Origin: Mesonia profundi
GTDB taxonomy: Bacteria > Bacteroidota > Bacteroidia > Flavobacteriales > Flavobacteriaceae
DNA: 38,222 nt
NCBI RefSeq assembly: GCF_031085155.1
Contig: NZ_JAVHUL010000031.1
Span: 1 to 38,222 of the forward strand
Reading direction: 5' to 3'
Shown here: piece by piece, positions 1 to 7,984 of the stretch
How the letters are laid out: every line of letters starts with the position of its first letter
Position numbering within the stretch: the first letter of the stretch is position 1
Position numbers and translations under genes: made by a program
Notes under the pieces: model-generated
What the model was told of the DNA's origin: nothing
The model's database searches: none
The model's input: only the letters and a program-made list of their open reading frames with translations

Positions 1-112
1 TGGAACTAAAATTAAAAGGATTTTTTAACAAAGCGGCCTAATAAAATTAGTCACAAAATTACTAGGAAGTCCAGTCTGTACGGTAAAGATAAACAGACCG
101 GAACAAGTTTGG

Positions 113-637
113 GTGAGCGATATTACCTATGTTGGGAAACGCACCAATCCAAGTTATCTAGTATTGATAACAGATGCCTATTCTAAGAAAATCGTAGGTT
201 TTAATGTATCTAATAGTCTGAGCGTGGAAGGTTCTTTGCAAGCCGTAAGTATGGCTTTAAAAAATAGAAGTTATCAAAATGAGTCTCTAATCCATCATTC
301 AGACAGAGGCTTACAATATTGTTCAAATGATTATCAAGCATTATTGAGCAAAAATGGCATTGAGACAAGTATGACAGAAAAATATGACCCTTATGAAAAT
401 GCAGTGGCAGAGCGCATAAATGGAATTTTAAAACAAGAATTTGACATAGCAAAATACGATTTGAATATAAAGGATAAGCTAAGACTAATCCAAGAAGCTA
501 TAATGATATACAACAATGAAAGACCACATCTATCCAATTATATGCTTACACCAGAAATGATGCACAAGCAAAATAATATAGAAATGAAAACTTATAAATC
601 AAAAAAGCTGAACAATGAAGTCATTGTTCAGCTTTAA
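113..637 (+). CDS. IS3-family transposase OrfB, catalytic (rve) domain, N-terminus missing
   Basis: This is the integrase-like catalytic core of an IS3-family transposase, which cuts and joins element ends during transposition. The DDE triad is intact: counting from the GTG at 113, D3 (in SDITYV), D64 (in HHSDRG) and E100 (in AVAERING), with 35 residues between the second and third and a lysine seven residues after the glutamate. The reading frame continues upstream without a stop to position 29, and the residues before the GTG (NRPEQVW) are typical of the family. The GTG is therefore an internal codon rather than the true start. An in-frame TAA at 26-28 and an alternative frame ending near 41 suggest a frameshift or decay upstream. 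The helix-turn-helix N-terminal part is not seen. Confidence 0.88.
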   Translation: MSDITYVGKRTNPSYLVLITDAYSKKIVGFNVSNSLSVEGSLQAVSMALKNRSYQNESLIHHSDRGLQYCSNDYQALLSKNGIETSMTEKYDPYENAVAERINGILKQEFDIAKYDLNIKDKLRLIQEAIMIYNNERPHLSNYMLTPEMMHKQNNIEMKTYKSKKLNNEVIVQL

Positions 638-662
638 ATATTAAATTTAATCCTTTATTAAT

Positions 663-688
663 CTGTATCGATTATTTAGGACTAGACA
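663..688 (+). repeat. Right terminal inverted repeat of the IS3-family element
   Basis: The sequence ending GGACTAGACA follows the transposase stop codon by about 25 bases. Read on the other strand it begins TGTCTAGTCC, the kind of TG-starting terminus expected for IS3-family ends. The matching left repeat is outside the window, so pairing could not be confirmed. Confidence 0.55.
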
Positions 689-698
689 TAATTTGATA

Positions 699-1139
699 CT
701 ATATCCAAATTGACCAAGGAATCATATACAATATCGCTGCAAGAGCCAAGGTATAATAAATAGCCAAGGTTTTAAATTTTGGAGCAGAAGACAATTTCTT
801 CTTATGTTTAGAGTAACCCATAGTAATCAAAATCACTGCGATAATCATCAATAAAGGATGCTCTACATTGTACAGTCGCATCATCTTATTCTTCATCACC
901 AATGACATATCTACATTTTCTGAAAACCAAACTATTTTATCAGATACAAAAAACAAGACAAGTCCAATTAGCAATTGAAGGTGTGTACAAATCAAAGCAA
1001 ATAAGGAAATTCTAAAATCTTTTGCCCCATAAGGCTTCTTGGTAAAGACCCCAATAAGTGCATTTATGGTAGCCAAAAACACTATTAAAACTACTAAATA
1101 TGCCCAATACGAATGTAAAAAAAGAACTGCTCTATTCAT
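699..1139 (-). CDS. Small four-helix membrane protein (cytochrome b-like, flavobacterial)
   Basis: A 146-residue integral membrane protein with four hydrophobic helices, at roughly residues 13-32, 45-65, 93-110 and 124-144. Single histidines sit in or near the helices (H9 near the start, one in THLQLL, one in VEHPLL, one in SKHKKK). Similar flavobacterial proteins are often labelled 'cytochrome B'; this is recalled from family knowledge, and haem binding is not proven by the sequence. The IS3 element ends 11 bases beyond its stop codon, so the IS sits immediately downstream without truncating it. The start ATG at 1139 leaves an 86-base gap to the next gene, which contains that gene's terminator, so this gene is probably transcribed on its own. 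Confidence 0.7.
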   Translation of the reverse strand: MNRAVLFLHSYWAYLVVLIVFLATINALIGVFTKKPYGAKDFRISLFALICTHLQLLIGLVLFFVSDKIVWFSENVDMSLVMKNKMMRLYNVEHPLLMIIAVILITMGYSKHKKKLSSAPKFKTLAIYYTLALAAILYMIPWSIWI

Positions 1140-1180
1140 TTTAAATATTTTTTAAGTGGTAAAGATAATTATTTGTATAA

Positions 1181-1209
1181 AAAAACCGCTACTTAACGTA
1201 GCGGTTTTT
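1181..1209 (-). terminator. Rho-independent terminator after the choice-of-anchor-J lipoprotein gene
   Basis: A perfect 12-bp stem (AAAAACCGCTAC / GTAGCGGTTTTT) closes a five-base loop, with A and T tracts on the two sides. It lies 17 bases after the stop codon of the gene ending at 1226 and just upstream of the next minus-strand gene. It therefore probably ends the TonB receptor-lipoprotein operon. Confidence 0.85.
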
Positions 1210-1225
1210 CAAGGTGATTATTTTA

Positions 1226-2869
1226 TTACTCTTGTAGTACCCAAATGCCACCTTGCTTGATTACATATTGAGTTTCGGTACCGCTGCTGCCATCATAAAT
1301 ATCGTAAGTTACCGCATACTTTTGCCCTTCTTCTGCATTAGGATCCATATTGTCTAAGACTATATTTATTCCTTCTACAATCATTTCTACACTCCAGTAT
1401 TTATTATTTCCTTCTCTTCTATCAAAGTTGGCGTAGTTACCCGCACTGTAAGCAGGATCTGGATAAGCATCCTCTAATCCAGCAGCTAGCAATGCAAAAT
1501 CTGCAGGGGTTAAGGTATAGGCAATCGTGTTATCTGGAACCCAGATTTCTCCGTTATGACCAAACTGAAGTGAAGTTTCCATTACTTTTTTGTGTCCTAT
1601 CCATGCTCCATCAGTATAGGTATAAGAATTACCGCTTAACACTGTTTCTTCTCCATTGTAGTAATTGTAGATCACAAACATTTGATCTTCTTCCTGCGCA
1701 TAAGGATAGGTGTTCCCTAAGAAAGTTGGAATGTAGTTATTTGGATCTATAGAGCTACTAAAGTTATCATATTGTCCTGGTGCTCCCATCGCATCATAAT
1801 CTAAAGGGCTTAAGAAATAAGCGTTATCTGCTAACTCCCAGTTACCTTCTGTATACATGAAGTACTTGGTTTCTGCATTGCTAGCTCCTGTAATTCCTAC
1901 GGTTTTAACAAAAACATCTTCCACTCTCCATCTTCCAGCGTCAGTATCAGTAGAATTGTATTCTAAAGCTAAATGAATAGTCTCCCCTTCATAAGCCGTA
2001 AAATCATACTCTTCAGAAAGAATAAAGTCATTACTATCTCCCGCCGGAGTTGTTGTTAAACTAATTTCATCCCAAGTGGTAGAAGTTACATCTCCAGTAT
2101 AATTTGTAGAAGCATAAATCTTCATAAAAGATACATCATTTGCATAATTGATCGCTTGGCTAATTTGGAATTTCAAATCGGTTTCATTGGTCAAGTCAAT
2201 TTCTGGAGAAACTACCCAATCTTCATTTTCAACCTGTCCGTTATCAAAACCACTCGCTTGAATGTAATCGGTTTGAGCTTCCCATTCTTGAGCTCCTGTA
2301 ACACTTACAGACGTCCAACCTTCAAAGCTATCTTGAAAATTATACTCTACCAAGCTAGCATAGCCTACTGTTGGCTCTTCTGTATATTGCTTGTATTTTG
2401 TTAATACGATTTGTCCTTCAGAAGGATTGCTAAAATTAGCTTCTAATACCGCTACTAAGTCGCTTTCTACATTAGTGTTTGGATAAAAACCATTTGCGTT
2501 ATTTCCTAAACTTACATAGTCATCGTTGCTCAACTGATATTGTTCACTTTCTGCAAAATCACTCACTCCTTCAGCTTCACCTACATATAAGTTATATCCT
2601 ACTAATGCGGTTGAACCTTTTCCCCAATAAGGAAATTTCTCAGCTAAAAATCCAGGAAGTAATTCTTTTGCTTCCTCTTCAGAGTTAAAGCTTCCAAAGC
2701 CTAAATCTAAAGCTTCGTAATCCTCATCTGTCAATACAAAATCTGCAGTTCCTGCAATATCAGAAGACTCCGCATTTGCGTCTAACTCCTCATATACATC
2801 ATCCATAGGCTCACAACTAAAGAATGTGAATCCTAACAATAGCGTTAATAAATAAAATGTATTTTTCAT
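1226..2869 (-). CDS. Surface lipoprotein with choice-of-anchor J domain and repeated flanking modules
   Basis: A 547-residue exported lipoprotein. The signal peptide ends in a lipobox (FFSC, Cys19). A central region (about residues 170-325) has the jelly-roll 'choice-of-anchor J' pattern (FEGWTSVSV... DWVVSPEIDL... WRVEDV). On both sides are four diverged copies of a 60-100 residue module, each starting L(S/T)xxDY/F followed by an FPYW/YPY-like aromatic motif: near 45, 112, 352 and 455. It follows the TonB receptor gene by only 12 bases and ends at a strong terminator, so the two form an operon. The pairing suggests a SusD-like accessory role in surface binding of a ligand, but no SusD fold is seen and the ligand is unknown. 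Confidence 0.75.
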   Translation of the reverse strand: MKNTFYLLTLLLGFTFFSCEPMDDVYEELDANAESSDIAGTADFVLTDEDYEALDLGFGSFNSEEEAKELLPGFLAEKFPYWGKGSTALVGYNLYVGEAEGVSDFAESEQYQLSNDDYVSLGNNANGFYPNTNVESDLVAVLEANFSNPSEGQIVLTKYKQYTEEPTVGYASLVEYNFQDSFEGWTSVSVTGAQEWEAQTDYIQASGFDNGQVENEDWVVSPEIDLTNETDLKFQISQAINYANDVSFMKIYASTNYTGDVTSTTWDEISLTTTPAGDSNDFILSEEYDFTAYEGETIHLALEYNSTDTDAGRWRVEDVFVKTVGITGASNAETKYFMYTEGNWELADNAYFLSPLDYDAMGAPGQYDNFSSSIDPNNYIPTFLGNTYPYAQEEDQMFVIYNYYNGEETVLSGNSYTYTDGAWIGHKKVMETSLQFGHNGEIWVPDNTIAYTLTPADFALLAAGLEDAYPDPAYSAGNYANFDRREGNNKYWSVEMIVEGINIVLDNMDPNAEEGQKYAVTYDIYDGSSGTETQYVIKQGGIWVLQE

Positions 2870-2881
2870 TTTTCTGATTTT

Positions 2882-5419
2882 TTAAAATTTGATTTTTGCT
2901 CCTATTGTATACGTTCTTCCGAAACCATACCAAACTGAGGCATCCCCTGCAGAAGATAATGCTCCATCTCTAGCATCAGCAATGTACTCTGTATCTAATA
3001 TATTGTTGATGTTTCCAATAATCGTAGCATCCAAAGCTCCTAATTTAAAGCCGTGTGTTAATCCTAAGTCAAGTAACCCATAAGCAGGAGTTTCCCATGC
3101 TTGCAAACTATTAGCAGAGGTTCTACTGTTAGGCTCAAAATCTGCGTAAAATTTATCGTAATAATTATAATCTAGTCTTAACGTAGTTCTTTCTAAAACG
3201 CTATAATCCAACCCTAAACCAAAGGTAGTTTGTGCAGCATCACCTACTTTTAAATCTTCAATATAGATATCAATCGTATTGACCAATTGTTGTTCGTCAT
3301 CAAAAACCTGAACTCCCGTCACATCATCTTGCCAAGTCCAGTCTCCAATAGAAATCATTCCACGAAGCTTTAACTTATCAAATGGTTTGTAATCTACATC
3401 TAACTCTACACCTTGGTGAAGTGCATTAATCCCTAAGATGTTTGCACTACCAAAAGTACCATCTGGATTTTGAAAACTTCTGGTTAAGGTTCTATCTTTC
3501 CAGCTCGTTCTATATACGTTAAAGTTAACGCGTAAGTTTTCAGATCTAAATCCGTATCCTAATTCTGCACTAAATATTTTCTGATTTTCTGCCTCATCAT
3601 TCACATCATTCTGATAGTTTAAGAAAATGGCGTTAAAGAAAGGAGCTCTTTCAAAATACCCCACATTAGCAAAAACATTATGATTATTATCAATATTGTA
3701 GTTGGCACCTCCTTTTGCACTGTACCCAAAGAACTTCACGAAATCTGTTTCTCTTTCTGAATCGCTATCTAGGTAGTTAAAGTAATCAATTCTTTTATAA
3801 GAAGTGTTTGAAGCTGCAACCGATATAAAAGCCGATAAATCGTCTTTAGAATATTCTACTTGAGCAAAGCCTCCGCCTCTCAATACAATACCATCGTTAT
3901 AGAAACTCACATTATCTCCTACCTGCGCATTATTTACAGGATTGTTTATATTACTGTCGTCATTATAAAACTGACCTCCCAATAAATCTTTAACCTCTCT
4001 ATAATGCTCTCCCTTATAATACCTTAAATCTATTCCTGCAAGTAAATCAATGTCTGAAGTAAGCTCTGTAGTTATAGTAGACAATGCACCATACCAGTTA
4101 TGATTATTGATGTCTTCTGTAATTACACTTTCAGACCCTAAAGCCCCAAGTGCTTTGTTCTCCTCTACAATCTTATCAAAGTTAATAGGCTGAAACTCTC
4201 CACTACGATAGTCTGTACCTAATCCAAATTTGTTCACTCCAGAAGATCTACTTCCCGCACCTCTTCCAAAAGAAGCATAAACTGCGGTAGAAAGACTAGT
4301 TTTATCACTAATATTCCAATAATGGTTTAATGACATTTGTGGTTTATGGTAACGGTTTTCGTTGATGTTATACTCTTGTCCGTTTTTATAACCCCAATCG
4401 CGGTTGAATTTAGTTTCACGATCGTTACGACGAAAGTCTTCAATACTTTCTCTGTTTCTACGCTGACTGTGTACTTGTGGTGCTCCAAAAGCAGAAAAAG
4501 AAAGTTGGTGATCATCTCCAAAATCTTTAGATACATTTAAAAAGTAAGAATAACCTTCAAATGAGGTAGCATCAATAAAACCTCTTCCTGTTGTTTTTGA
4601 ACCAGAAGCGGTAATTGCAAATCCGTTTTCTAATTTTCCTGTAGAAACGGTAGCTCCAAATTTCTGGTACCCGTCATTACCTGTAGTCGCGAAGAAGCTT
4701 CCTCCTTCTTTAGCATCTGTAGTTTTAGTAACAATGTTTACAGTACCTCCAATAGAAGGAACGGCAACTTTAGAAGCTCCTAAACCCCTTTGTACCTGCA
4801 TCGTTCTGGTTACATCTGAAAGACCTGCCCAGTTACTCCAGTATACACGACCATTTTCCATACCGTTTACGGGTACTCCATTGATCATTACGGCAATGTT
4901 TTCTGAATTAAAACCACGAAGACGAAGTTCTGCATCTCCAAATCCACCTCCCTTTTTGGTAGCATAAACTCCCGGAGTAGATTTTAAGATTTCAGGAAAT
5001 TCCTGGTTTCCTAATCTGTTTTCGATGTCTTTTGCTTTAATAGTAGAAACCGCAACTGGTGTTTTACGGTCTATCGCTAAAGAGAAACTGGTAATCACAA
5101 TTTCGTCTAGCGCACTATCGTCTGCTTCTAAGACAATTTCTCCTAAGTTGACTGTTTTACCGTTAGCAACAGTAAATTCAATCTCTTTTTTAAGAAATCC
5201 AACATAAGAAATTACGATTTTACCCGAAGCATCTGCTACGTTTAAGGAAAAGTTTCCATCAAAATCTGTTGTTGTTCCATTACTAGTTCCAGCAACCATT
5301 ACGTTAGCTCCTGGTAAAGGCGTTTTCATTTCAGAATCAGTAATCGTACCTTTTACAATACCCTGAGCGAAAAGAAAAGACGTTGAAAGCAACATCAAAA
5401 CTAAAAATACATTTTTCAT
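2882..5419 (-). CDS. TonB-dependent outer-membrane receptor with carboxypeptidase-regulatory N-terminal domain
   Basis: An energy-dependent outer-membrane importer. The start is placed at the ATG at 5419 because MKNVFLVLML begins a normal signal peptide ending SFLFAQ; the 15 codons further upstream lack a signal and run into the promoter. Order of parts in the 845-residue protein: signal peptide, CarboxypepD_reg-like domain (about 20-105: GTITD... LPGANV... TTDFDGNFSL... ISYVGF), plug domain (about 120-235, with LRGFNSENIAVMINGVPVN and GGTVNIVTK), then a 22-strand-type barrel ending in an aromatic residue (KIKF). It is co-transcribed with the choice-of-anchor-J lipoprotein. The substrate cannot be deduced; no siderophore, vitamin or polysaccharide gene lies next to it. 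Confidence 0.9.
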   Translation of the reverse strand: MKNVFLVLMLLSTSFLFAQGIVKGTITDSEMKTPLPGANVMVAGTSNGTTTDFDGNFSLNVADASGKIVISYVGFLKKEIEFTVANGKTVNLGEIVLEADDSALDEIVITSFSLAIDRKTPVAVSTIKAKDIENRLGNQEFPEILKSTPGVYATKKGGGFGDAELRLRGFNSENIAVMINGVPVNGMENGRVYWSNWAGLSDVTRTMQVQRGLGASKVAVPSIGGTVNIVTKTTDAKEGGSFFATTGNDGYQKFGATVSTGKLENGFAITASGSKTTGRGFIDATSFEGYSYFLNVSKDFGDDHQLSFSAFGAPQVHSQRRNRESIEDFRRNDRETKFNRDWGYKNGQEYNINENRYHKPQMSLNHYWNISDKTSLSTAVYASFGRGAGSRSSGVNKFGLGTDYRSGEFQPINFDKIVEENKALGALGSESVITEDINNHNWYGALSTITTELTSDIDLLAGIDLRYYKGEHYREVKDLLGGQFYNDDSNINNPVNNAQVGDNVSFYNDGIVLRGGGFAQVEYSKDDLSAFISVAASNTSYKRIDYFNYLDSDSERETDFVKFFGYSAKGGANYNIDNNHNVFANVGYFERAPFFNAIFLNYQNDVNDEAENQKIFSAELGYGFRSENLRVNFNVYRTSWKDRTLTRSFQNPDGTFGSANILGINALHQGVELDVDYKPFDKLKLRGMISIGDWTWQDDVTGVQVFDDEQQLVNTIDIYIEDLKVGDAAQTTFGLGLDYSVLERTTLRLDYNYYDKFYADFEPNSRTSANSLQAWETPAYGLLDLGLTHGFKLGALDATIIGNINNILDTEYIADARDGALSSAGDASVWYGFGRTYTIGAKIKF

Positions 5420-5452
5420 TTCTAAGACTTTTATTTGTTTTTTTTGTCGGGG

Positions 5453-5460
5453 CAAAATTA
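5453..5460 (-). promoter_or_regulatory. Bacteroidota -7 promoter element for the TonB receptor operon
   Basis: On the minus strand this reads TAATTTTG, a full match to the Bacteroidota -7 consensus TAnnTTTG, 33 bases before the start codon at 5419. I do not see a convincing TTG -33 element at the usual spacing, so the promoter may be regulated or weak. Confidence 0.5.
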
Positions 5461-5545
5461 ACAATAAAAAGTTTCTTTCATTAGGAAATACTTAACATTT
5501 ATATTATTAAAATGTTAAGAAGTATTTTTGGAGCGGCACCACAAT

Positions 5546-6784
5546 TTAGATGTTCTTAAACTTTACGTTATCTAACTCTGATTTTAGCGAGTCCATCTTT
5601 GCAAAATACATAGGCTTTAACGATTGTTCTAGCGGCTCTGAGCTTGGTAGGTTTTGTTTATAAGGATCTTCTTGCTTTCCATATACCCAAAAACGATAAC
5701 ATACATGCGGACCTGTTGCCAAACCAGTGCTACCCACAAAACCAATGACATCTCCCTGCTTTACACGCTGTCCTACTTTTGCATTTCGCTTAGACATATG
5801 TAAATATTGAGTGGTGTATTTATCGTTGTGACGCACTTTTACGTAATTACCATTTCCACGGGTGTAGCTAGATTTAATCACGACTCCATCTGCTGTAGAC
5901 CAGATGGGAGTTCCTGTTGGAGCAGCATAATCTGTTCCTTTATGCGCTTTCCATCTTTTTTGAACGGGATGAAACCTTCTTTTGGTGTATCGAGATGAAA
6001 TTCTCGAAAATTTTAAAGGAGCTTTTAAAAAGAAACTTTGTAGCATATTCGCTTTCTCATCGTAGAATTTAGGAAATCCGCTAAGGGAGTCTTTTCCATA
6101 TTCAAAAGCATAATAAGGATTGTTGTAATGTGTTAATACCGCAGCTTCAATATTATCTAATCCTGCGTAAACGGTATCATTAATGTATTTTTCGTTGTAA
6201 ATAATTTTAAACTGATCTCCTTTTTGAATCTTAAAAAAATCTATTTTCCACTGGTAAATATCAGCTAGTTTATCGGCTAATAAAATGCTTAGGCCTTCAT
6301 TATCCATCGCTGCAGAGAGCGAAGAGGTAATCACCCCCGAGGCTATCTTTTTCTTAATCGTTACAGGCTTCTCATTCTTGATTATAGAAATACTGTCCTT
6401 AAAATTGACTACCGTATAATTAATACGGCTTTCTTCGTAGATAAAAGCTTGTACTTGCGCCAAAGAATCTTTCGACTTTAAAATGGTATACGATTTTCCT
6501 ACATTGATTCTTGCAGGATCAAATTTAGCTTTCACCTTTTCTGCAATCTCAAAAACCTTTCCCCTACTTACACCGTGGGCATCCATAATGGCACCAAAAC
6601 TATCTCCAGACCTCACCGTATCCCTATAGACTTCATAATCGTTTAGCGTAAAACCATACTCTTTAATGATTGGCTCAGGCCTAGGTTCTACTTCTTTTAG
6701 ATCTTCTTTTGGAGTTTCATCTTGTTCACATCCAAAGCTTAAAAGCAATATAAGGAATAGAGATAGGTAAGGTAATTTTTTCAA
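5546..6784 (-). CDS. M23-family (LytM) peptidoglycan endopeptidase, lipoprotein
   Basis: A 412-residue envelope-anchored peptidase that should cut peptide cross-links in peptidoglycan. The signal peptide has a lipobox (LLSFGC, Cys19). Residues 52-103 look like a LysM/OapA-type binding module (VRSGDSFGAIMDAHGVSRG). The C-terminal M23 domain (about 262-370) has every zinc and catalytic residue: H281 and D285 in HKGTDYAAPTG, H329 in QYLHMS and H360 in GPHVCYRF, so it should be active. It is transcribed alone from a good promoter at 6816-6846. Flavobacterial genomes normally carry several such enzymes; which bond this one cuts is not known. Confidence 0.9.
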   Translation of the reverse strand: MKKLPYLSLFLILLLSFGCEQDETPKEDLKEVEPRPEPIIKEYGFTLNDYEVYRDTVRSGDSFGAIMDAHGVSRGKVFEIAEKVKAKFDPARINVGKSYTILKSKDSLAQVQAFIYEESRINYTVVNFKDSISIIKNEKPVTIKKKIASGVITSSLSAAMDNEGLSILLADKLADIYQWKIDFFKIQKGDQFKIIYNEKYINDTVYAGLDNIEAAVLTHYNNPYYAFEYGKDSLSGFPKFYDEKANMLQSFFLKAPLKFSRISSRYTKRRFHPVQKRWKAHKGTDYAAPTGTPIWSTADGVVIKSSYTRGNGNYVKVRHNDKYTTQYLHMSKRNAKVGQRVKQGDVIGFVGSTGLATGPHVCYRFWVYGKQEDPYKQNLPSSEPLEQSLKPMYFAKMDSLKSELDNVKFKNI

Positions 6785-6815
6785 GGGTGGGCGTTTATCG
6801 TTGTCAATATTTTAT

Positions 6816-6846
6816 CAAAAATATTTAATGCTAATCTTTTACGCAA
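6816..6846 (-). promoter_or_regulatory. Bacteroidota promoter for the M23 peptidase gene
   Basis: On the minus strand: TTG (6844-6846), a 20-base spacer, then TATTTTTG (6816-6823), matching the TTG-N~19-TAnnTTTG pattern. It sits 31 bases before the start codon at 6784. Confidence 0.55.
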
Positions 6847-6909
6847 CTATTAAACGCCTTTATTTATGACGAATGTTCGGCTAAGCCGTTTTAAATCTTT
6901 AAATCAAGT

Positions 6910-7686
6910 TTATTGCATGATAATTTGAAAAGGATTTTTTAATCCCTTGTACGCATCCAAGTCAGCTTCTAGTGCACCTATCGCAAGTTCCGCTTTAATT
7001 TTAACAGGTATTTTATTGTCGTCATCACTTACCCAAAGAGTAAGACTCTCTTCTTTCTTAAAAACCCTATCTGCTTGTACATAAGGTCTAAATTTTAGAC
7101 AACGTACTTTCCCAAATTTAGTTTTCAACACTTCTCTTTTTAAGAATACCGTTTTAAATCGGTAATTTTCATCATCAAAAAATAAATCAAGAACAATCTC
7201 GTCTCCTTCTTTTATATTTTTACGGTCTATTTTATTCCTTAAGTAATAAAATACAGACAACATATCATGTACATTATTCTTGGTAGTAAAATCCTTTACC
7301 GTCTGGTGTTTATTATCGGTTACTTTGGCCGTATTGTTTTCTTGATCAAAAAGGATTTCTTTATCCTTGGTGTGTCCCCCTTCATTAATCTTTCTCACAA
7401 ACTTTAAAGGCTGCCCAGTTTTTTTATTAATATAGGTTTGGTAATCGTCATCTACTTCAAAAAACAAATGCAATAATCCCGTAGACTTCCCTCTCCCCAA
7501 CACATGATCTACCTCTTTATTATTTAAGATTTCATCCTTCACTTCTAAGGTTGCAAAGCTGGCATTAAACCAACCGTAATGAATTCTAAATTTAAACCAT
7601 TCTCCAGCGTCATAGGCTTTTTTTGATTGCGCAAAAGCGGAAACACTAAACAAACAAATGACTATAAGTATAACAGATTTCTTCAT
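6910..7686 (-). CDS. Exported DUF3108-like protein
   Basis: A secreted or periplasmic protein of about 258 residues resembling the DUF3108 family (GEWFKFRIHYGWFNASFATLEV near the mature N-terminus; FGKVRCLKFRP and LWVSDDDNKIPVKI near the C-terminus). Members are predicted to be beta-rich envelope proteins; no activity is established. I chose the ATG at 7686 rather than the longer 7755 frame because MKKSVILIVICLFSVSAFAQ is a clean signal peptide and a strong promoter overlaps the extra codons. It lies upstream of, and in the same direction as, the M23 gene, but that gene has its own promoter 125 bases away. Confidence 0.75.
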   Translation of the reverse strand: MKKSVILIVICLFSVSAFAQSKKAYDAGEWFKFRIHYGWFNASFATLEVKDEILNNKEVDHVLGRGKSTGLLHLFFEVDDDYQTYINKKTGQPLKFVRKINEGGHTKDKEILFDQENNTAKVTDNKHQTVKDFTTKNNVHDMLSVFYYLRNKIDRKNIKEGDEIVLDLFFDDENYRFKTVFLKREVLKTKFGKVRCLKFRPYVQADRVFKKEESLTLWVSDDDNKIPVKIKAELAIGALEADLDAYKGLKNPFQIIMQ

Positions 7687-7738
7687 AGGACATAACTTAA
7701 ATGATTTCATAGCAACTAACCATTTACAATTTCTGTTC

Positions 7739-7769
7739 CAAAAGTAAGAAAACAAAAAGCCCCATCAAA
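7739..7769 (-). promoter_or_regulatory. Bacteroidota promoter for the DUF3108-like gene
   Basis: On the minus strand: TTTG (7766-7769), a 19-base spacer, then TACTTTTG (7739-7746), an excellent match to the consensus. The -33 box lies inside the left arm of the hairpin at 7757-7785, so termination of upstream transcription and initiation here use the same DNA. Confidence 0.6.
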
Positions 7770-7785
7770 CTTAATGATGGGGCTT
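7757..7785. terminator. Hairpin, probable rho-independent terminator
   Basis: An 11-bp perfect stem (AAGCCCCATCA / TGATGGGGCTT) with a seven-base loop, followed on the minus strand by TTTTTGTTTT. It is orientated to end transcripts coming from hppD, although it lies 200 bases after the hppD stop codon. Confidence 0.65.
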
Positions 7786-7816
7786 AGTGCTTATTAACCA
7801 ACTAAAACTTAAATTT

Positions 7817-7897
7817 ATGAAAAAAAATTTCCAAATTTACATCTCTAGTAACCACTCCAAAAATGCTGTGCAAAAGTACAGCAACTTGCAAGAGTAG
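7817..7897 (+). other. Short 26-codon frame with a gene-start-like leader, probable remnant
   Basis: In the 200-base gap between the hairpin at 7757-7785 and hppD, the plus strand reads AACCAACTAAAACTTAAATTT followed by ATG and a lysine-rich start (MKKNFQIYIS), then a stop after 26 codons. The A-rich leader resembles the 5' ends of flavobacterial outer-membrane receptor genes, so this may be a stranded gene start. It could equally be chance. I see no other gene in this gap. Confidence 0.2.
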
Positions 7898-7984
7898 ACA
7901 CCTAAAAATTAAACTTTAACTCTTTACGCTGTAAATTGCAACATAAAAATTTGTTTTAGTGACCATATTCTCTTTATTTAAGAA

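Larger units (their letters stand above)
1..688 (+). mobile_element. 3' part of an IS3-family insertion sequence
   Basis: The window opens inside an insertion sequence. The visible part is the catalytic half of an OrfB-type transposase followed by a right terminal inverted repeat. The element ends just 11 bases before the stop codon of the neighbouring membrane-protein gene on the other strand. Its left end lies outside the window, so neither target-site duplication nor completeness can be judged. The assignment to IS3 rests on the DD(35)E triad of the transposase and on the shape of the terminal repeat. Confidence 0.85.
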
